DNA of 64,000 bases, from positions 35,346 through 99,345 of the forward strand of contig NZ_SMKV01000022.1 of assembly GCF_004348445.1 (NCBI RefSeq), written 5' to 3'. Of the stretch, positions 52,325 to 60,719 are shown in pieces. Position numbers and translations under genes: made by a program. The notes beneath the pieces are model-generated. The model did no database searches, had not been told where the DNA came from, and saw only the letters and a program-made list of their open reading frames with translations. This stretch comes from Saccharopolyspora aridisoli (GTDB taxonomy: Bacteria > Actinomycetota > Actinomycetes > Mycobacteriales > Pseudonocardiaceae). How positions within the stretch are numbered: the first letter of the stretch is position 1; the number at the start of each line of letters is the position of its first letter.

Positions 52325-52930
52325 ATGGGCAAGCACCGCAAGTCCACCCCCAGCCGCCGCACCGTCACCCGCGTCGCCGTCGCCGGCGCCATGGTCGCTG
52401 CGCCGTTCGCGATGACCATGCCCGCCAACGCGGCCTCGGAGTCCACCTGGGACGCCGTCGCGCAGTGCGAGAGCGGTGGCGACTGGAGCATCAACACCGG
52501 CAACGGTTACTACGGGGGTCTGCAGTTCAGCGCGTCCACCTGGTCCGCCTACGGCGGCACCAGCTACGCCTCGAACGCCTCGCAGGCCAGCAAGTCCCAG
52601 CAGATCGCCGTGGCCGAGCGCGTGCTGCAGGCGCAGGGCCCGGGTGCGTGGCCGGAGTGCTCGAAGAAGGCCGGCCTGAGCAAGAGCGGTAGCGCCGAGC
52701 ACCAGGACGTCGCCTCGGGCAGCAGCGAGAAGAAGTCCACCACCAAGAAGAAGAACCCGGTGAAGAAGACCGTCCAGGTCGAGGGCACCTACACCGTGCA
52801 GGCCGGTGACACCCTGGGTTCCATCGCTCAGAAGTACGGCGTGAGCTGGGAGTCGGTCTTCGAGAAGAACCGTTCGACCGTCAAGGAGGCGAACCTGATC
52901 TTCCCGGGTCAGCAGCTCGCCATCAAGTGA
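52325..52930 (+). CDS. Resuscitation-promoting factor with LysM domain
   Basis: A 201-residue secreted muralytic protein that helps dormant cells resume growth. A Tat/Sec-like leader (RRTVTRVAVAGAMVAAPFAM, then ANAA) ends near residue 37. The Rpf lysozyme-like domain follows: STWDAVAQCESGGDWSINTG with catalytic Glu, then YYGGLQFSASTWSAYGG, GPGAWPECSKKAG. A lysine-serine linker (SSEKKSTTKKKNPVKK) leads to a C-terminal LysM peptidoglycan-binding module, GTYTVQAGDTLGSIAQKYG to FPGQQLAIK. Expression is probably controlled by the riboswitch upstream. ATG 52325 has no strong ribosome site (GGAG lies 13 bases away). A hairpin terminator follows. Confidence 0.95.
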   Translation: MGKHRKSTPSRRTVTRVAVAGAMVAAPFAMTMPANAASESTWDAVAQCESGGDWSINTGNGYYGGLQFSASTWSAYGGTSYASNASQASKSQQIAVAERVLQAQGPGAWPECSKKAGLSKSGSAEHQDVASGSSEKKSTTKKKNPVKKTVQVEGTYTVQAGDTLGSIAQKYGVSWESVFEKNRSTVKEANLIFPGQQLAIK

Positions 52931-52962
52931 CCCACCCGGTCCGCGGACCTGGGTGCGCATGA

Positions 52963-53003
52963 ACGAGGGACCCCGCCTTCCTCTCTCCGGTGGGGTCCCT
53001 CGT
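52963..53003 (+). terminator. Hairpin terminator after rpf
   Basis: ACGAGGGACCCC (52963-52974) pairs perfectly with GGGGTCCCTCGT (52992-53003) around a 17-base loop, 33 bases after the Rpf stop. It may also stop the minus-strand small gene that ends at 53025. Confidence 0.8.
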
Positions 53004-53024
53004 CTGCGAACGCCGAAGCGCCTC

Positions 53025-53126
53025 TCATTTGAACTTGCGGCGGCGCAGGTCGTTGCGGATGTCCCATGCGGTCCAGCCGATTCCGGCGAAGGCGAGAAGG
53101 CCCAGCAGCAGGACGAGTTCGGTCAT
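53025..53126 (-). CDS. 33-residue membrane peptide
   Basis: ATG 53126 with GAAGGGAG upstream encodes MTELVLLLGLLAFAGIGWTA followed by WDIRNDLRRRKFK. It is one hydrophobic helix (residues 3-19) with a highly basic C-terminus, so the C-terminus is probably cytoplasmic. Codon use is actinomycete-like. No function can be given. It faces the Rpf gene from the opposite strand. Confidence 0.6.
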   Translation of the reverse strand: MTELVLLLGLLAFAGIGWTAWDIRNDLRRRKFK

Positions 53127-53500
53127 GTTCGGCTCCCTTCGGATCGTGACGGACGCCGTCGGGATCAAATCCGAGAGTAATTGCACATTCGGTGATCGCA
53201 GAGCGTATGGCCGCAATAGACCCCAACGGGTGAGCCGCGGGACGTGAATGATCCGCCGTTCGGCCTCAAACGCCAGCAGCCGCAAGGAGAAAACCGGAGA
53301 TCTGAACCCGGTCCTGATCTGTCGCATCCGCGTGCTGATCACCTAGCGTGCCCTTTCGGAACCAAGGCGGGTGAAAGATCCCCGATCGCGGGAAATACCG
53401 GCATGTCAACCGCGCTCAGCCCCGGTATGCGGCCGGAACATGGACGTGACCGCACTCACCCCGCGTGCCCTTACCCCCTAACTTCGGAAAGGGGACCCCG
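53127..53500. other. 374-base intergenic region
   Basis: Divergent promoter DNA between two small membrane peptide genes. No coding frame, hairpin terminator or clear operator was seen. The nearby AACTTCGGAAAGGGG is the ribosome site of the next gene. Confidence 0.4.
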
Positions 53501-53671
53501 ATGCTCCTCGCACTTCAAGCGGACGCCGCGGCCGAGTCCGGACTCGACAGCTGGGTCGGACCAGCGGCCATCACCACGGGTGTCCTGCTATTGATCGTCG
53601 CGCTGTTTCGCCGCAGCCGGGCCACACTGGCCAAGAAGCGAAGGGCGGCGCGATCCAGTGCGGCCGATTAG
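53501..53671 (+). CDS. 56-residue small membrane protein
   Basis: ATG 53501 (GGAAAGGGG nine bases before) encodes MLLALQADAAAESGLDSWVG, then one hydrophobic helix AITTGVLLLIVALF (about 23-36) and a strongly basic tail RRSRATLAKKRRAARSSAAD. The pattern is a tail-type membrane peptide with its C-terminus in the cytoplasm. It precedes the MurT gene by 69 bases on the same strand and could be linked to envelope growth, which is only a guess. Confidence 0.6.
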   Translation: MLLALQADAAAESGLDSWVGPAAITTGVLLLIVALFRRSRATLAKKRRAARSSAAD

Positions 53672-53740
53672 CGGTGTCGCGCAGCCCTGAGCCGACCTGG
53701 CGTGCCGCGTGCGACGGCCGCCTGAGGGGGGAGGGGACGC

Positions 53741-55135
53741 ATGACCGACACCACGCGGGACACCGACGAACCATCACTCGACCAGACGCCGGCCCAGCGC
53801 CAGGCGCCCGAGCAGCAGAGCACCGGACGGCACCGGCTACCTGACCAGGGCCAGAGCGCCGACCAGCACTGGAAGGTCGTTCCCGCGCCGGAGCAGCAGC
53901 CCGCAGAAGCGGGCCGCATGGACCTGCGCACCACCACGGCCATGAACGTCGGACGAATGGCCGCGTCGCTGTCGCAACGCCTCGGTCTCGGCTCCGGCGG
54001 CATGATCGGCGGGCGTCTCGCACTGACGCTACAGCCCAAGCTCCTGCAGCAGTTGGCAACCGGTCGGCGTGTCGTCATGGTCACCGGCACCAACGGCAAG
54101 ACCACGACCACCCAGATGGTGGCCGAGGCCATGCGCGCGCAAGCGCCTGCCGTCAGCAACGCCACCGGCGCGAACATGCTCGACGGCCACGTCGCCGCCC
54201 TGCTGACCCGGCTCGACGCCCCGTTCGCCGCGCTGGAGGTCGACGAGCTCCACCTGGCCCAGGTCACCGGCCGCTTCGAACCCGCCGCCATCCTGCTGCT
54301 CAACCTCAGCCGCGACCAGCTCGACCGGGTCGGCGAGGTGCGCACCGTGGCCGCGAGCCTGAAACGCGCCCTCGCCCAGGCACCCGGCGCGCAGGTCATC
54401 GCCAACCGCGACGACCCCAACATCGTCTTCGCCGCAGCCGACCACCCCAACGTCACCTGGGTCTCGGGTGGTGTGCGGTGGCGCGATGACGCGTTGAACT
54501 GCCCCCGGTGCGGAGCCTTCATCGGCGACGTCGACCGCGACTGGCGCTGCCAGTGCGGCCTGGCCCGCCCTCCGGCCGATTGGAAGGTCACCGACACCGG
54601 AGTCATCGACGGCGCTGGCACCCACCACGAGCTCGCCCTGGCCCTTCCCGGGCACGTCAACCGCGTCAACGCCACTTTCGCCCTGGCCGCGGCACTGCAC
54701 CTCGGCGGCGAGGAAGCCCCCGCGCTCGCCCGGATACGCCGCATCTCCCAGGCCGCGGGGCGCTACGACACCATCCGCCTCGGCGGACGCCGGGTGCGGC
54801 TGCTGCTGGCCAAGAACCCCGCCAGCTGGCTGGAGATGCTCGACCTGGTCTCCGGCAGCGACGAACCGCTGGTCCTGGTGGTCAACAGCCGTGAAGCCGA
54901 CGGCTACGACGTCTCCTGGTTGTGGGACGTCGACTTCGAAATGCTGCGCGGCAGGCGCGTCCAGGTGGCAGGTGACCGGGCCCTGGACCTCGCGGTCCGC
55001 CTGCGCTACGCCGGGGTGCAGGCCAACGTCGCCTCCACGGTCGAGGTCGCCCTCGGCGGCACCCAAGGCGGCCTTCCCGACGTGATCGCCAACTACACCG
55101 CCTTCCGCGACGTGCTCACCAGGAGCCGCACATGA
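53741..55135 (+). CDS. murT: Lipid II isoglutaminyl synthase, MurT subunit
   Basis: A 464-residue Mur-ligase-like protein that, with GatD, amidates D-isoglutamate of lipid II. The ATP site TGTNGKTTT is at 115-123, NATGANMLDGHVAALL follows, then EVDELHLAQVTGRFEP and LLLNLSRDQLDRVGE. A four-cysteine zinc ribbon (CPRCG, CQCG, near residue 250-270) and the DUF1727 domain at the end are typical MurT. Unusual is a 57-residue, Gln/Pro/Asp-rich N-terminal extension before MDLRTTTAMN, absent in shorter MurT. GGGGAGGGG before ATG 53741 supports the long start. It overlaps GatD by ATGA. Confidence 0.94.
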   Translation: MTDTTRDTDEPSLDQTPAQRQAPEQQSTGRHRLPDQGQSADQHWKVVPAPEQQPAEAGRMDLRTTTAMNVGRMAASLSQRLGLGSGGMIGGRLALTLQPKLLQQLATGRRVVMVTGTNGKTTTTQMVAEAMRAQAPAVSNATGANMLDGHVAALLTRLDAPFAALEVDELHLAQVTGRFEPAAILLLNLSRDQLDRVGEVRTVAASLKRALAQAPGAQVIANRDDPNIVFAAADHPNVTWVSGGVRWRDDALNCPRCGAFIGDVDRDWRCQCGLARPPADWKVTDTGVIDGAGTHHELALALPGHVNRVNATFALAAALHLGGEEAPALARIRRISQAAGRYDTIRLGGRRVRLLLAKNPASWLEMLDLVSGSDEPLVLVVNSREADGYDVSWLWDVDFEMLRGRRVQVAGDRALDLAVRLRYAGVQANVASTVEVALGGTQGGLPDVIANYTAFRDVLTRSRT

Positions 55136-55857
55136 CCGGGGAACGAGTCCGCATCGCCCTCGTCCTGCCCGACCTGCTCGGGACCTACGGGGACCGCGGA
55201 AACGCGATCGTGCTGGCACAACGCCTTCGCTGGCGCGGGATCGGCAGCGAGCTGGTCACCGTGCTCTCCTCCGACGACGCCGTGCCCGAGGACTGCGACC
55301 TGTACCTCATCGGCGGGGGAGAAGACGTCGCGCAGGTCGCCGCCGTCCGCTTCCTGCGCAGGGGCGGGGGTCTGACCCGTGCGGTGCAGCACGGGGTTCC
55401 GGTGCTGGGCATCTGCGGCGGGCTGCAGGTGCTGGGCACCGGGTTCGTCACCGGCGACGGGCAGCGCCACGAAGGTCTGGGCCTGGTCGACGCCTCGACC
55501 GAACCCGGGAGGGGCCGAGCCATCGGCGAAGTCACCACCCAGTCCAGCCTGGGTGGGGTCGGGATGCTCACCGGCTTCGAGAACCACCTCGGCCGCACCA
55601 CGCTGGGTCCCGGCTCACACGCGCTGGGCAGGGTGGTGCGCGGCACCGGCAACGGCCACGACGAGGCCGAGGGCGCGGTCACCGGTCACGTCATCTGCAC
55701 CTACATGCACGGGCCGGTCCTCGCGCGGAACCCGAAGCTGGCGGACCTGCTGCTGGAGTGGGCCATCGGCGAGCCGCTGGCACCCCTGCCGGACCCGCCC
55801 GAGATCAAGGCGCTGCGCACCGAACGCACCCGCATCCACGTGCGCAACCGCAAGTAG
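55132..55857 (+). CDS. gatD: Lipid II isoglutaminyl synthase, GatD glutaminase subunit
   Basis: A 241-residue class I (CobB/CobQ-like) glutamine amidotransferase that gives ammonia to MurT. The nucleophile Cys95 is in VLGICGGLQ, the His193 in TYMHGPVLARNP, and LPDLLGTYGDRGNA is the GatD start. The protein lacks the usual third triad acid seen in class I enzymes, which is normal for GatD. Its ATG is part of ATGA with the MurT stop. The complex works at the cytoplasmic face of the membrane on lipid II. It is followed by a convergent MurJ-like gene two bases beyond its stop codon. Confidence 0.95.
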   Translation: MTGERVRIALVLPDLLGTYGDRGNAIVLAQRLRWRGIGSELVTVLSSDDAVPEDCDLYLIGGGEDVAQVAAVRFLRRGGGLTRAVQHGVPVLGICGGLQVLGTGFVTGDGQRHEGLGLVDASTEPGRGRAIGEVTTQSSLGGVGMLTGFENHLGRTTLGPGSHALGRVVRGTGNGHDEAEGAVTGHVICTYMHGPVLARNPKLADLLLEWAIGEPLAPLPDPPEIKALRTERTRIHVRNRK

Positions 55858-55858
55858 G

Positions 55859-57484
55859 TCACCGCCGAGCGAGCCGGCGCAGCTTCTGCAAGGCCGGCTT
55901 CAGCTCGGGTGCCCGCAGCAGCGCCAGCACCCCGAGGCTCACCGCGAGCACGACGATCCCGTGCAGCACCAGCGCCAGCCAGGCGTCGGCCATCGGGCTC
56001 AGGGGTCCGGTCAGCGACCGCGTTGCGGCCAGCACCGCCAGCGAGCACAGCGCCCCGACCACCCCGGCCACCAGCGCGCGCACGCACCCCAGCAGCGTCG
56101 CCCCCGTGCGCAGCGATCCGAGGCGGGCGCGCAGCCAGACCTGCCCGACGACCGCTCCCAGCAGGAAGCTCGCCGACATCGCCGCCGTCACCCCGAGCAC
56201 CAGGTCCTGCGGATCGACGGTGGCCAGCACGAGGTAGCACAGCGCGCTGCGCACCACGACCATGATCACGTTGATCCAGGTCGGGGTGCGCGCGTCGTGC
56301 ATCGCGTAGAACGCCCGCAGCTGGAGCATGGTGATCCCGAACGGCACGACACCGGCGGCCGCAGCCGCCAGCGCCCAGCCGAGCCGCCCGGCGGCGGCCA
56401 CGTCGCTGGCGCCCAGCGAGAAGAACGCCACCGCCAGCGGGCCACCTGCCACCACCAGCAGCGCGCTGACCGGCATCAGCAGCACCGCGGTCATCCGCGT
56501 TCCCCACGCGACGTCGTCGACGAACGCCCGCGTCCTGCCCGCGGCGGCGGCCTCGCTGATGCGCGGCATCAACGCCGTCAGCAGCGACACCCCCAGCACG
56601 CCGTAGGGGACCTGCGAGAGCAGCCAGGCGTAGTTGAACGTCGCCACGCTGCCCGGTGTGCCCTGTGCGGTGACCCGGGTGATCACGACCATCCCGGCCT
56701 GGCTGATCAGCGTGTAGAGCACCACCCATCCGGCCAGCCCGCCGAACTCCGACAGGCGCCGGTCCCAACCCCACCGCCACCGGTACCGGAACCCGCTGCG
56801 CTGCAGCGAAACCACCATCACCAGCAGCTGGGCGGTGATCCCCGCCAGCGTCCCCAGGCCCAGCACCAACAGCTTCGGTTCGCCGATGCGCACCGGGTCG
56901 GTGGAGATCTCCCCGGGCACCAGCGCGTAGACGATCACGGTGGCGATGACGACGAGGTTGTTGACCACCGGAGCCCAGGCGGGAGTGCCGAAAACACCGC
57001 GCACGTTGAGGATCGCCTGCAGCAGGGCCGACATCCCGTAGCAGACGATGCCCGGCAGCAGCAGGTAGGCGAACGCCGTGGTCAGCTCCGCGTTGGCGCG
57101 GGTGTCGGCGCCCAGGTAGAGCGCGGTGAGCAGTCCCGCGCTGGCGACCGCCACGGCGGTGGCGACGGCGAGCAACACGCCGCCCATGGTGATCATCCAC
57201 TGCGCGTAGGACTCGCCCTGCTTCGGTCCCTCCTGCTGCGCCCGCACCAGCAGCGGCACGGCGATGCTGGTCAGGACCCCGCCCAGCAGCAGCTCGTTGA
57301 CCACGGTCGGGAGGGTGTTGGCCACGGTGTAGGAGTCGTTGATCATGCCCAGCCCGAGCACCACCACCAGCAGCACCTTGGCGAGCAGACCGCTGACCCT
57401 GCTGGTCGCGGTGGCCACCGCCATCGCCGCGCTCGCGCGGGCCAGTGAGGGGCGTCGGACACCGGTGTCGGCCTGATCGACCAC
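55859..57484 (-). CDS. MurJ-like lipid II flippase (MVF family)
   Basis: A 541-residue polytopic membrane protein with 14 predicted helices of the MurJ/MOP type. SLARASAAMAVATATSRVSGLLAK is the start (region of residues 8-31), with NTLPTVVNELLLGGVLTSIAVPLLVRA as the family TM2/TM3 part, RVTAQGTPGSVATFNYAWLLSQVPYGVLGVSLLTALMPRISEAAA and LRAFYAMHDARTPTWINV as further conserved regions. It probably flips lipid-linked wall precursors, or is a relative without this role. The mycobacterial pseudokinase tail of MviN is missing. GTG 57484 has GGGAGGGG before it. Confidence 0.9.
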   Translation of the reverse strand: MVDQADTGVRRPSLARASAAMAVATATSRVSGLLAKVLLVVVLGLGMINDSYTVANTLPTVVNELLLGGVLTSIAVPLLVRAQQEGPKQGESYAQWMITMGGVLLAVATAVAVASAGLLTALYLGADTRANAELTTAFAYLLLPGIVCYGMSALLQAILNVRGVFGTPAWAPVVNNLVVIATVIVYALVPGEISTDPVRIGEPKLLVLGLGTLAGITAQLLVMVVSLQRSGFRYRWRWGWDRRLSEFGGLAGWVVLYTLISQAGMVVITRVTAQGTPGSVATFNYAWLLSQVPYGVLGVSLLTALMPRISEAAAAGRTRAFVDDVAWGTRMTAVLLMPVSALLVVAGGPLAVAFFSLGASDVAAAGRLGWALAAAAAGVVPFGITMLQLRAFYAMHDARTPTWINVIMVVVRSALCYLVLATVDPQDLVLGVTAAMSASFLLGAVVGQVWLRARLGSLRTGATLLGCVRALVAGVVGALCSLAVLAATRSLTGPLSPMADAWLALVLHGIVVLAVSLGVLALLRAPELKPALQKLRRLARR

Positions 57485-57599
57485 GTATCCCCTCCCGTCG
57501 GCGCGTTCGATGCTGAAGGTGCCACGAAACACCCGGTCTCGCCGGTTGGAGCCGGTCCGTGGCAGGCTGATTCCAACGCCTGCGGAAGGGGAGCTGCGC

Positions 57600-58076
57600 G
57601 TGATCGTGTTCGGGGTCGTGCTGTTGATCGCCGGAGCGGTGGTGGCCGTCGTGTTCGGCGGTGACGCGGGAGGCTGGCTGCTGCCGGTCGGCCTGATGGC
57701 CGCAGGACTGGGCATCAGCCTCGCGGGCCTGGTCGCACGGCTGCGCCGGTCACCGGTGCGGGCCGCCGTGCGCGCGCACCGGGCGGGGGCGGCGGGCTCG
57801 CCGCTCGACCGGGTCCGCGCGGTGCCCGCGATGGTGGGCACTACCGCGCGCGGCCGCAATCCCGAACTCCCGCGCTACCAGCTGCTGCTGTGGCTGATCG
57901 CCCTGGTCTACCTGGTTTCGCCGATCGACTTCATCCCGGAGTTCTTGCCGCTGCTGGGCATCGGCGATGACATCGGCGTCGCGAGCTGGTTGCTGAGCAG
58001 CCTCTACGCGGAGTCGGGTAACTACATCGCCGCCAGGGAGCAGCCGCGCGAGGTCCAGCCCGGCGAGCCTCAGTAG
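57600..58076 (+). CDS. YkvA-family (DUF1232) membrane protein
   Basis: A 158-residue protein with two N-terminal helices (VVLLIAGAVVAVVF, LLPVGLMAAGLGISLAGLV), a basic loop, then the DUF1232 domain: LLLWLIALVYLVSPIDFIPEFLPLLGIGDDIGVASWLLSSLY is the diagnostic stretch (residues about 98-139). The function is unknown. The GTG at 57600 has GGAAGGGGAG 7-12 bases before it. It is divergent from the MurJ-like gene and ends 7 bases inside the convergent DoxX gene. Confidence 0.88.
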   Translation: MIVFGVVLLIAGAVVAVVFGGDAGGWLLPVGLMAAGLGISLAGLVARLRRSPVRAAVRAHRAGAAGSPLDRVRAVPAMVGTTARGRNPELPRYQLLLWLIALVYLVSPIDFIPEFLPLLGIGDDIGVASWLLSSLYAESGNYIAAREQPREVQPGEPQ

Positions 58077-58534
58077 GAGTCGCCGGGCTGGCGGTGCTGC
58101 GCGTCGGGCTGTTCGCCCTCCGCCCGGCGGCGGTCCTTGCGGCGGCCGAACAGCCCGTGGTCGATCGACCAGTTGCCCGGGTTGAAGCTCATCGCGAGGG
58201 TGGCGGCACCGAGGGCGAGGGGCAGCTCGAACCCGTTCGGCGCGAACAGCCCGTGCGGCAGGTGCACGAAGATGATCGCGCCGGCCATGTCGATGGCCAC
58301 TGCCAGTCCGACCAGCGGCAACGCGATGCCGAGGATCAGCAGGATACCGCCGGCGAGTTCCACTACGGCCGAGTACCAGGCGGCGGTCTGGGGGAAGGGG
58401 ATCCCCACCTTGCCGAAGTTCTCAGCCGTGGTCGGAATGCCCCAGGTCACGAGCTTCTGCCACCCGTGCGCGATGAGGATGATCCCGACCCCGACGCGGC
58501 CGATCAGCGTGAGCAGACTCCGAAGCGCGGTCAT
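58070..58534 (-). CDS. DoxX-family membrane protein
   Basis: A 154-residue protein with four helices of the DoxX/DoxD family: LLTLIGRVGVGIILIAHGWQKL at the start, GKVGIPFPQTAAWYSAVVELAGGILLILGIALP in the middle, and PLALGAATLAMSFNPG near the end. DoxX partners in mycobacteria help resist oxidative or thiol stress with SodA and SseA. The C-terminus is a basic and polar tail (GRRKDRRRAEGEQPD). ATG 58534 with GGGAG is preferred over the longer ORF start. It overlaps the convergent YkvA gene. Confidence 0.87.
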   Translation of the reverse strand: MTALRSLLTLIGRVGVGIILIAHGWQKLVTWGIPTTAENFGKVGIPFPQTAAWYSAVVELAGGILLILGIALPLVGLAVAIDMAGAIIFVHLPHGLFAPNGFELPLALGAATLAMSFNPGNWSIDHGLFGRRKDRRRAEGEQPDAQHRQPGDSY

Positions 58535-58598
58535 GGCGACTCCCGTGTTGAACACCTTGCGTCGAACCAGTGTCACGGTGATCGAGACAACCGACATC

Positions 58599-58649
58599 TC
58601 GGCCCCGGTGGGACGGTTCGGCCCCGGCGGTCGGTTCCACCGGGGCCGA
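58599..58649 (-). terminator. Hairpin terminator after the acyl-CoA dehydrogenase
   Basis: TCGGCCCCGGTGG (58599-58611) pairs over 13 bases with CCACCGGGGCCGA (58637-58649) with a 25-base loop. It lies 14 bases beyond the acyl-CoA dehydrogenase stop on the minus strand. Confidence 0.75.
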
Positions 58650-58663
58650 AGTGCCTCAGGGCC

Positions 58664-59818
58664 TCACTTGAGCAGGTTGCGGGCCATGACCATGCGCTGG
58701 ACCTGGTTGGTGCCCTCGTAGATCTGGGTGATCTTGGCGTCGCGCATCATGCGCTCGACCGGGAAGTCGCGGGTGTAGCCCGCGCCGCCGAAGAGCTGGA
58801 CCGCGTCGGTGGTGACCTCCATGGCCACATCGGAGGCGAAGCACTTGGCGGCGGCGGAGATGAACCCGAGGTTGGGTTCGCCGCGCTCGGCGCGGGCCGC
58901 GGCCACGTAGACCATCTGGCGGGCCGATTCGACCTTCATCGCCATGTCGGCGAGCATGAACTGCACGCCCTGGAACTCGGAGATGGACTTGCCGAACTGC
59001 TTGCGCTCCTTGACGTAGGCCAGCGCTTGGTCCAGCGCGCCCTGCGCGATGCCGACGGCTTGCGCGCCGATCGTGGGACGCGTGTGGTCCAGGGTCTTCA
59101 GCGCGGTCTTGAACCCGGTGCCCGGCTCGCCGATGATCCGGTCGGCCGGGATGGTGGCGTCCTCGAAGTACAGCTCGACGGTCGGGGAGCCCTTGATGCC
59201 GAGCTTCTTCTCCTTCGGCCCGACCGTGAAGCCCGGGTCGTCGGCGTGGACGGCGAAGGCGCTGATGCCGTTGGCGCCCTTCGAGGGATCGGTCACAGCC
59301 ATGACCGTGTACCACTTGGACACACCGCCGTTGGTGATCCAGCACTTGCTGCCGTTGAGCACCCAGTTGTCGCCGTCGAGGCGGGCGCGGGTCTTCATCG
59401 CCGCGGCGTCCGAGCCGGCCTCGCGCTCCGACAACGCGTAGGACGCGGTGTTCTCACCGCTGGCGATCGAGGGCAGGACCTCCTTCTTGAGGTCTTCGGA
59501 GGCCGCCAGGATGATCGGCATGGTGCCGAGCTTGGTCACCGCGGGGATCAGCGAGGAGGAGCCGCACACGCGTGCGACCTCTTCGATGACGATGCAGGTG
59601 GCCACCGAGTCGGCGCCCTCGCCGCCGTACTCCTCGGGGATGTGGGTCGCGGCGAAACCCGCCTTGACCAGGGCTTCGCGCGCTTCCTTGGGGTAGCGCT
59701 CCTGCTCGTCGACCTCCGCAGCGTAAGGGGCGATCTCCTTCTCGGCGAGGGCGCGCACCGCGTCGCGCAGCGCATCGTGCTCCTCGGCGAGCTGGTAGGT
59801 GTCGAAGTTCGGGTCCAC
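58664..59818 (-). CDS. Acyl-CoA dehydrogenase (FadE25-like)
   Basis: A 384-residue FAD enzyme for the first step of beta-oxidation or amino-acid-derived acyl-CoA breakdown. YALSEREAGSDAAAMKT and WVLNGSKCWITNGG bind FAD and substrate, LDHTRPTIGAQAVGIAQGALD is the helix domain, and the catalytic glutamate is in ITQIYEGTNQVQR. The start EEHDALRDAVRALAEKEIAPYAAEVDEQ (region of residues 12-39) and the general pattern recall mycobacterial FadE25. The GTG at 59818 has GGGAGGG eight bases upstream. It is divergent from the TetR gene with the candidate operator in between, so it is a likely target. Confidence 0.92.
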   Translation of the reverse strand: MDPNFDTYQLAEEHDALRDAVRALAEKEIAPYAAEVDEQERYPKEAREALVKAGFAATHIPEEYGGEGADSVATCIVIEEVARVCGSSSLIPAVTKLGTMPIILAASEDLKKEVLPSIASGENTASYALSEREAGSDAAAMKTRARLDGDNWVLNGSKCWITNGGVSKWYTVMAVTDPSKGANGISAFAVHADDPGFTVGPKEKKLGIKGSPTVELYFEDATIPADRIIGEPGTGFKTALKTLDHTRPTIGAQAVGIAQGALDQALAYVKERKQFGKSISEFQGVQFMLADMAMKVESARQMVYVAAARAERGEPNLGFISAAAKCFASDVAMEVTTDAVQLFGGAGYTRDFPVERMMRDAKITQIYEGTNQVQRMVMARNLLK

Positions 59819-59913
59819 CGGGTCCCTCCCTGGTCCCGTCGCATCGCCGCGGCGGGATTTCGTCGCAATGCCGCCTGCGTCACGCGGCGGACCGATATCG
59901 ACGTCATCGTAAC

Positions 59914-59926
59914 GGCACTGAGTGCC
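59914..59926. promoter_or_regulatory. Candidate TetR operator, upstream copy
   Basis: GGCACTGAGTGCC (GGCAC-TGA-GTGCC) lies between the divergent acyl-CoA dehydrogenase and TetR genes, 32-44 bases before the TetR start. An identical 13-mer follows the TetR gene at 60707. Confidence 0.6.
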
Positions 59927-59957
59927 ACTAGCAATTCGCCGGTGCTATATTCCGGCC

Positions 59958-60701
59958 ATGTCCGAGGCAGTCGCTGCGGCGCCCAAGTCCCGTTCCGGAC
60001 GAACTCCGCACGGCCGCCGGAAGGTGCGCAGCGCGATCGCGGTCGCGGCGCTCGAGAAGTTCGCAGAGCAGGGGTTCGAGGCGACCACTGTCGACCAGAT
60101 CGCCGAGGCCGCCGGGGTCGGCAGGCGGACCTTCTTCCGGTACTTCCGGTCCAAGGAGGACGTCGTGTTCCCCGGGCACGACGAGCGGCTGGCCGAGGTC
60201 GTGGAGCTCCTGGAGGCGGCCTCCGAGAACGCCGACCCGCTGCTGGTGCTGGGCGAAGCGGCGGAGTTCGTGCTGGGGATGTACCTGGAAGAGCCCGAGG
60301 TCTCGCGCAAGCGCTCGGAGCTGACCAGGCGGGTTTCCTCTCTGCGGGACAAGGAGATCGCCAGCATCGACCGCTACCAACGAGTTTTCGCCCGCTACCT
60401 GCGCGCCCGCTTCGCCGATCAGCCCGACGGCGAGCTGCACGCGGCCGTCGCCGCCGCGGCGGTGGTCGCCGCTCACAACCACGTGCTGCGACAGTGGCTG
60501 CGCAGCGGGGGAGAGCTCGACGCCAGGGCGGCGTTGCGGCGCGCCACCGACCAGCTCGGCGAAGCCCTCTCGGGCCAGTGGCCCAGGGGAGGGCCCGATG
60601 GGGGCCGGGAGTCGGTCGTGGTGGCGGCGGTGCGCACGTCGGAGTCGGCCGAGGTGGTCCTCAAGCAGGTGCAGGAAGCCCTGCGCGGAATCGAACGCTG
60701 A
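59958..60701 (+). CDS. TetR-family transcriptional regulator
   Basis: A 247-residue repressor. The N-terminal HTH reads VRSAIAVAALEKFAEQGFEA then TTVDQIAEAAGVGRRTFFRYF, with SKEDVVFP after it; this set is common in fatty-acid-related actinobacterial TetR proteins. The C-terminal helical ligand pocket has no known pattern. The ATG at 59958 is preceded by TATATTCCGGCC with no strong ribosome site. It is divergent from the acyl-CoA dehydrogenase and flanked by two copies of a 13-base palindrome. An acyl-CoA ligand is an inference. Confidence 0.92.
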   Translation: MSEAVAAAPKSRSGRTPHGRRKVRSAIAVAALEKFAEQGFEATTVDQIAEAAGVGRRTFFRYFRSKEDVVFPGHDERLAEVVELLEAASENADPLLVLGEAAEFVLGMYLEEPEVSRKRSELTRRVSSLRDKEIASIDRYQRVFARYLRARFADQPDGELHAAVAAAAVVAAHNHVLRQWLRSGGELDARAALRRATDQLGEALSGQWPRGGPDGGRESVVVAAVRTSESAEVVLKQVQEALRGIER

Positions 60702-60706
60702 ACCAC

Positions 60707-60719
60707 GGCACTGAGTGCC
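60707..60719. promoter_or_regulatory. Candidate TetR operator, downstream copy
   Basis: A second exact GGCACTGAGTGCC starts six bases after the TetR stop codon. It may control a downstream or antisense transcript. Confidence 0.5.

Noticed and set aside
55379..57448. A 689-codon plus-strand frame across GatD and MurJ
   Set aside because: It covers two real genes in other frames or strands and is low-complexity (His/Gln/Arg-rich).
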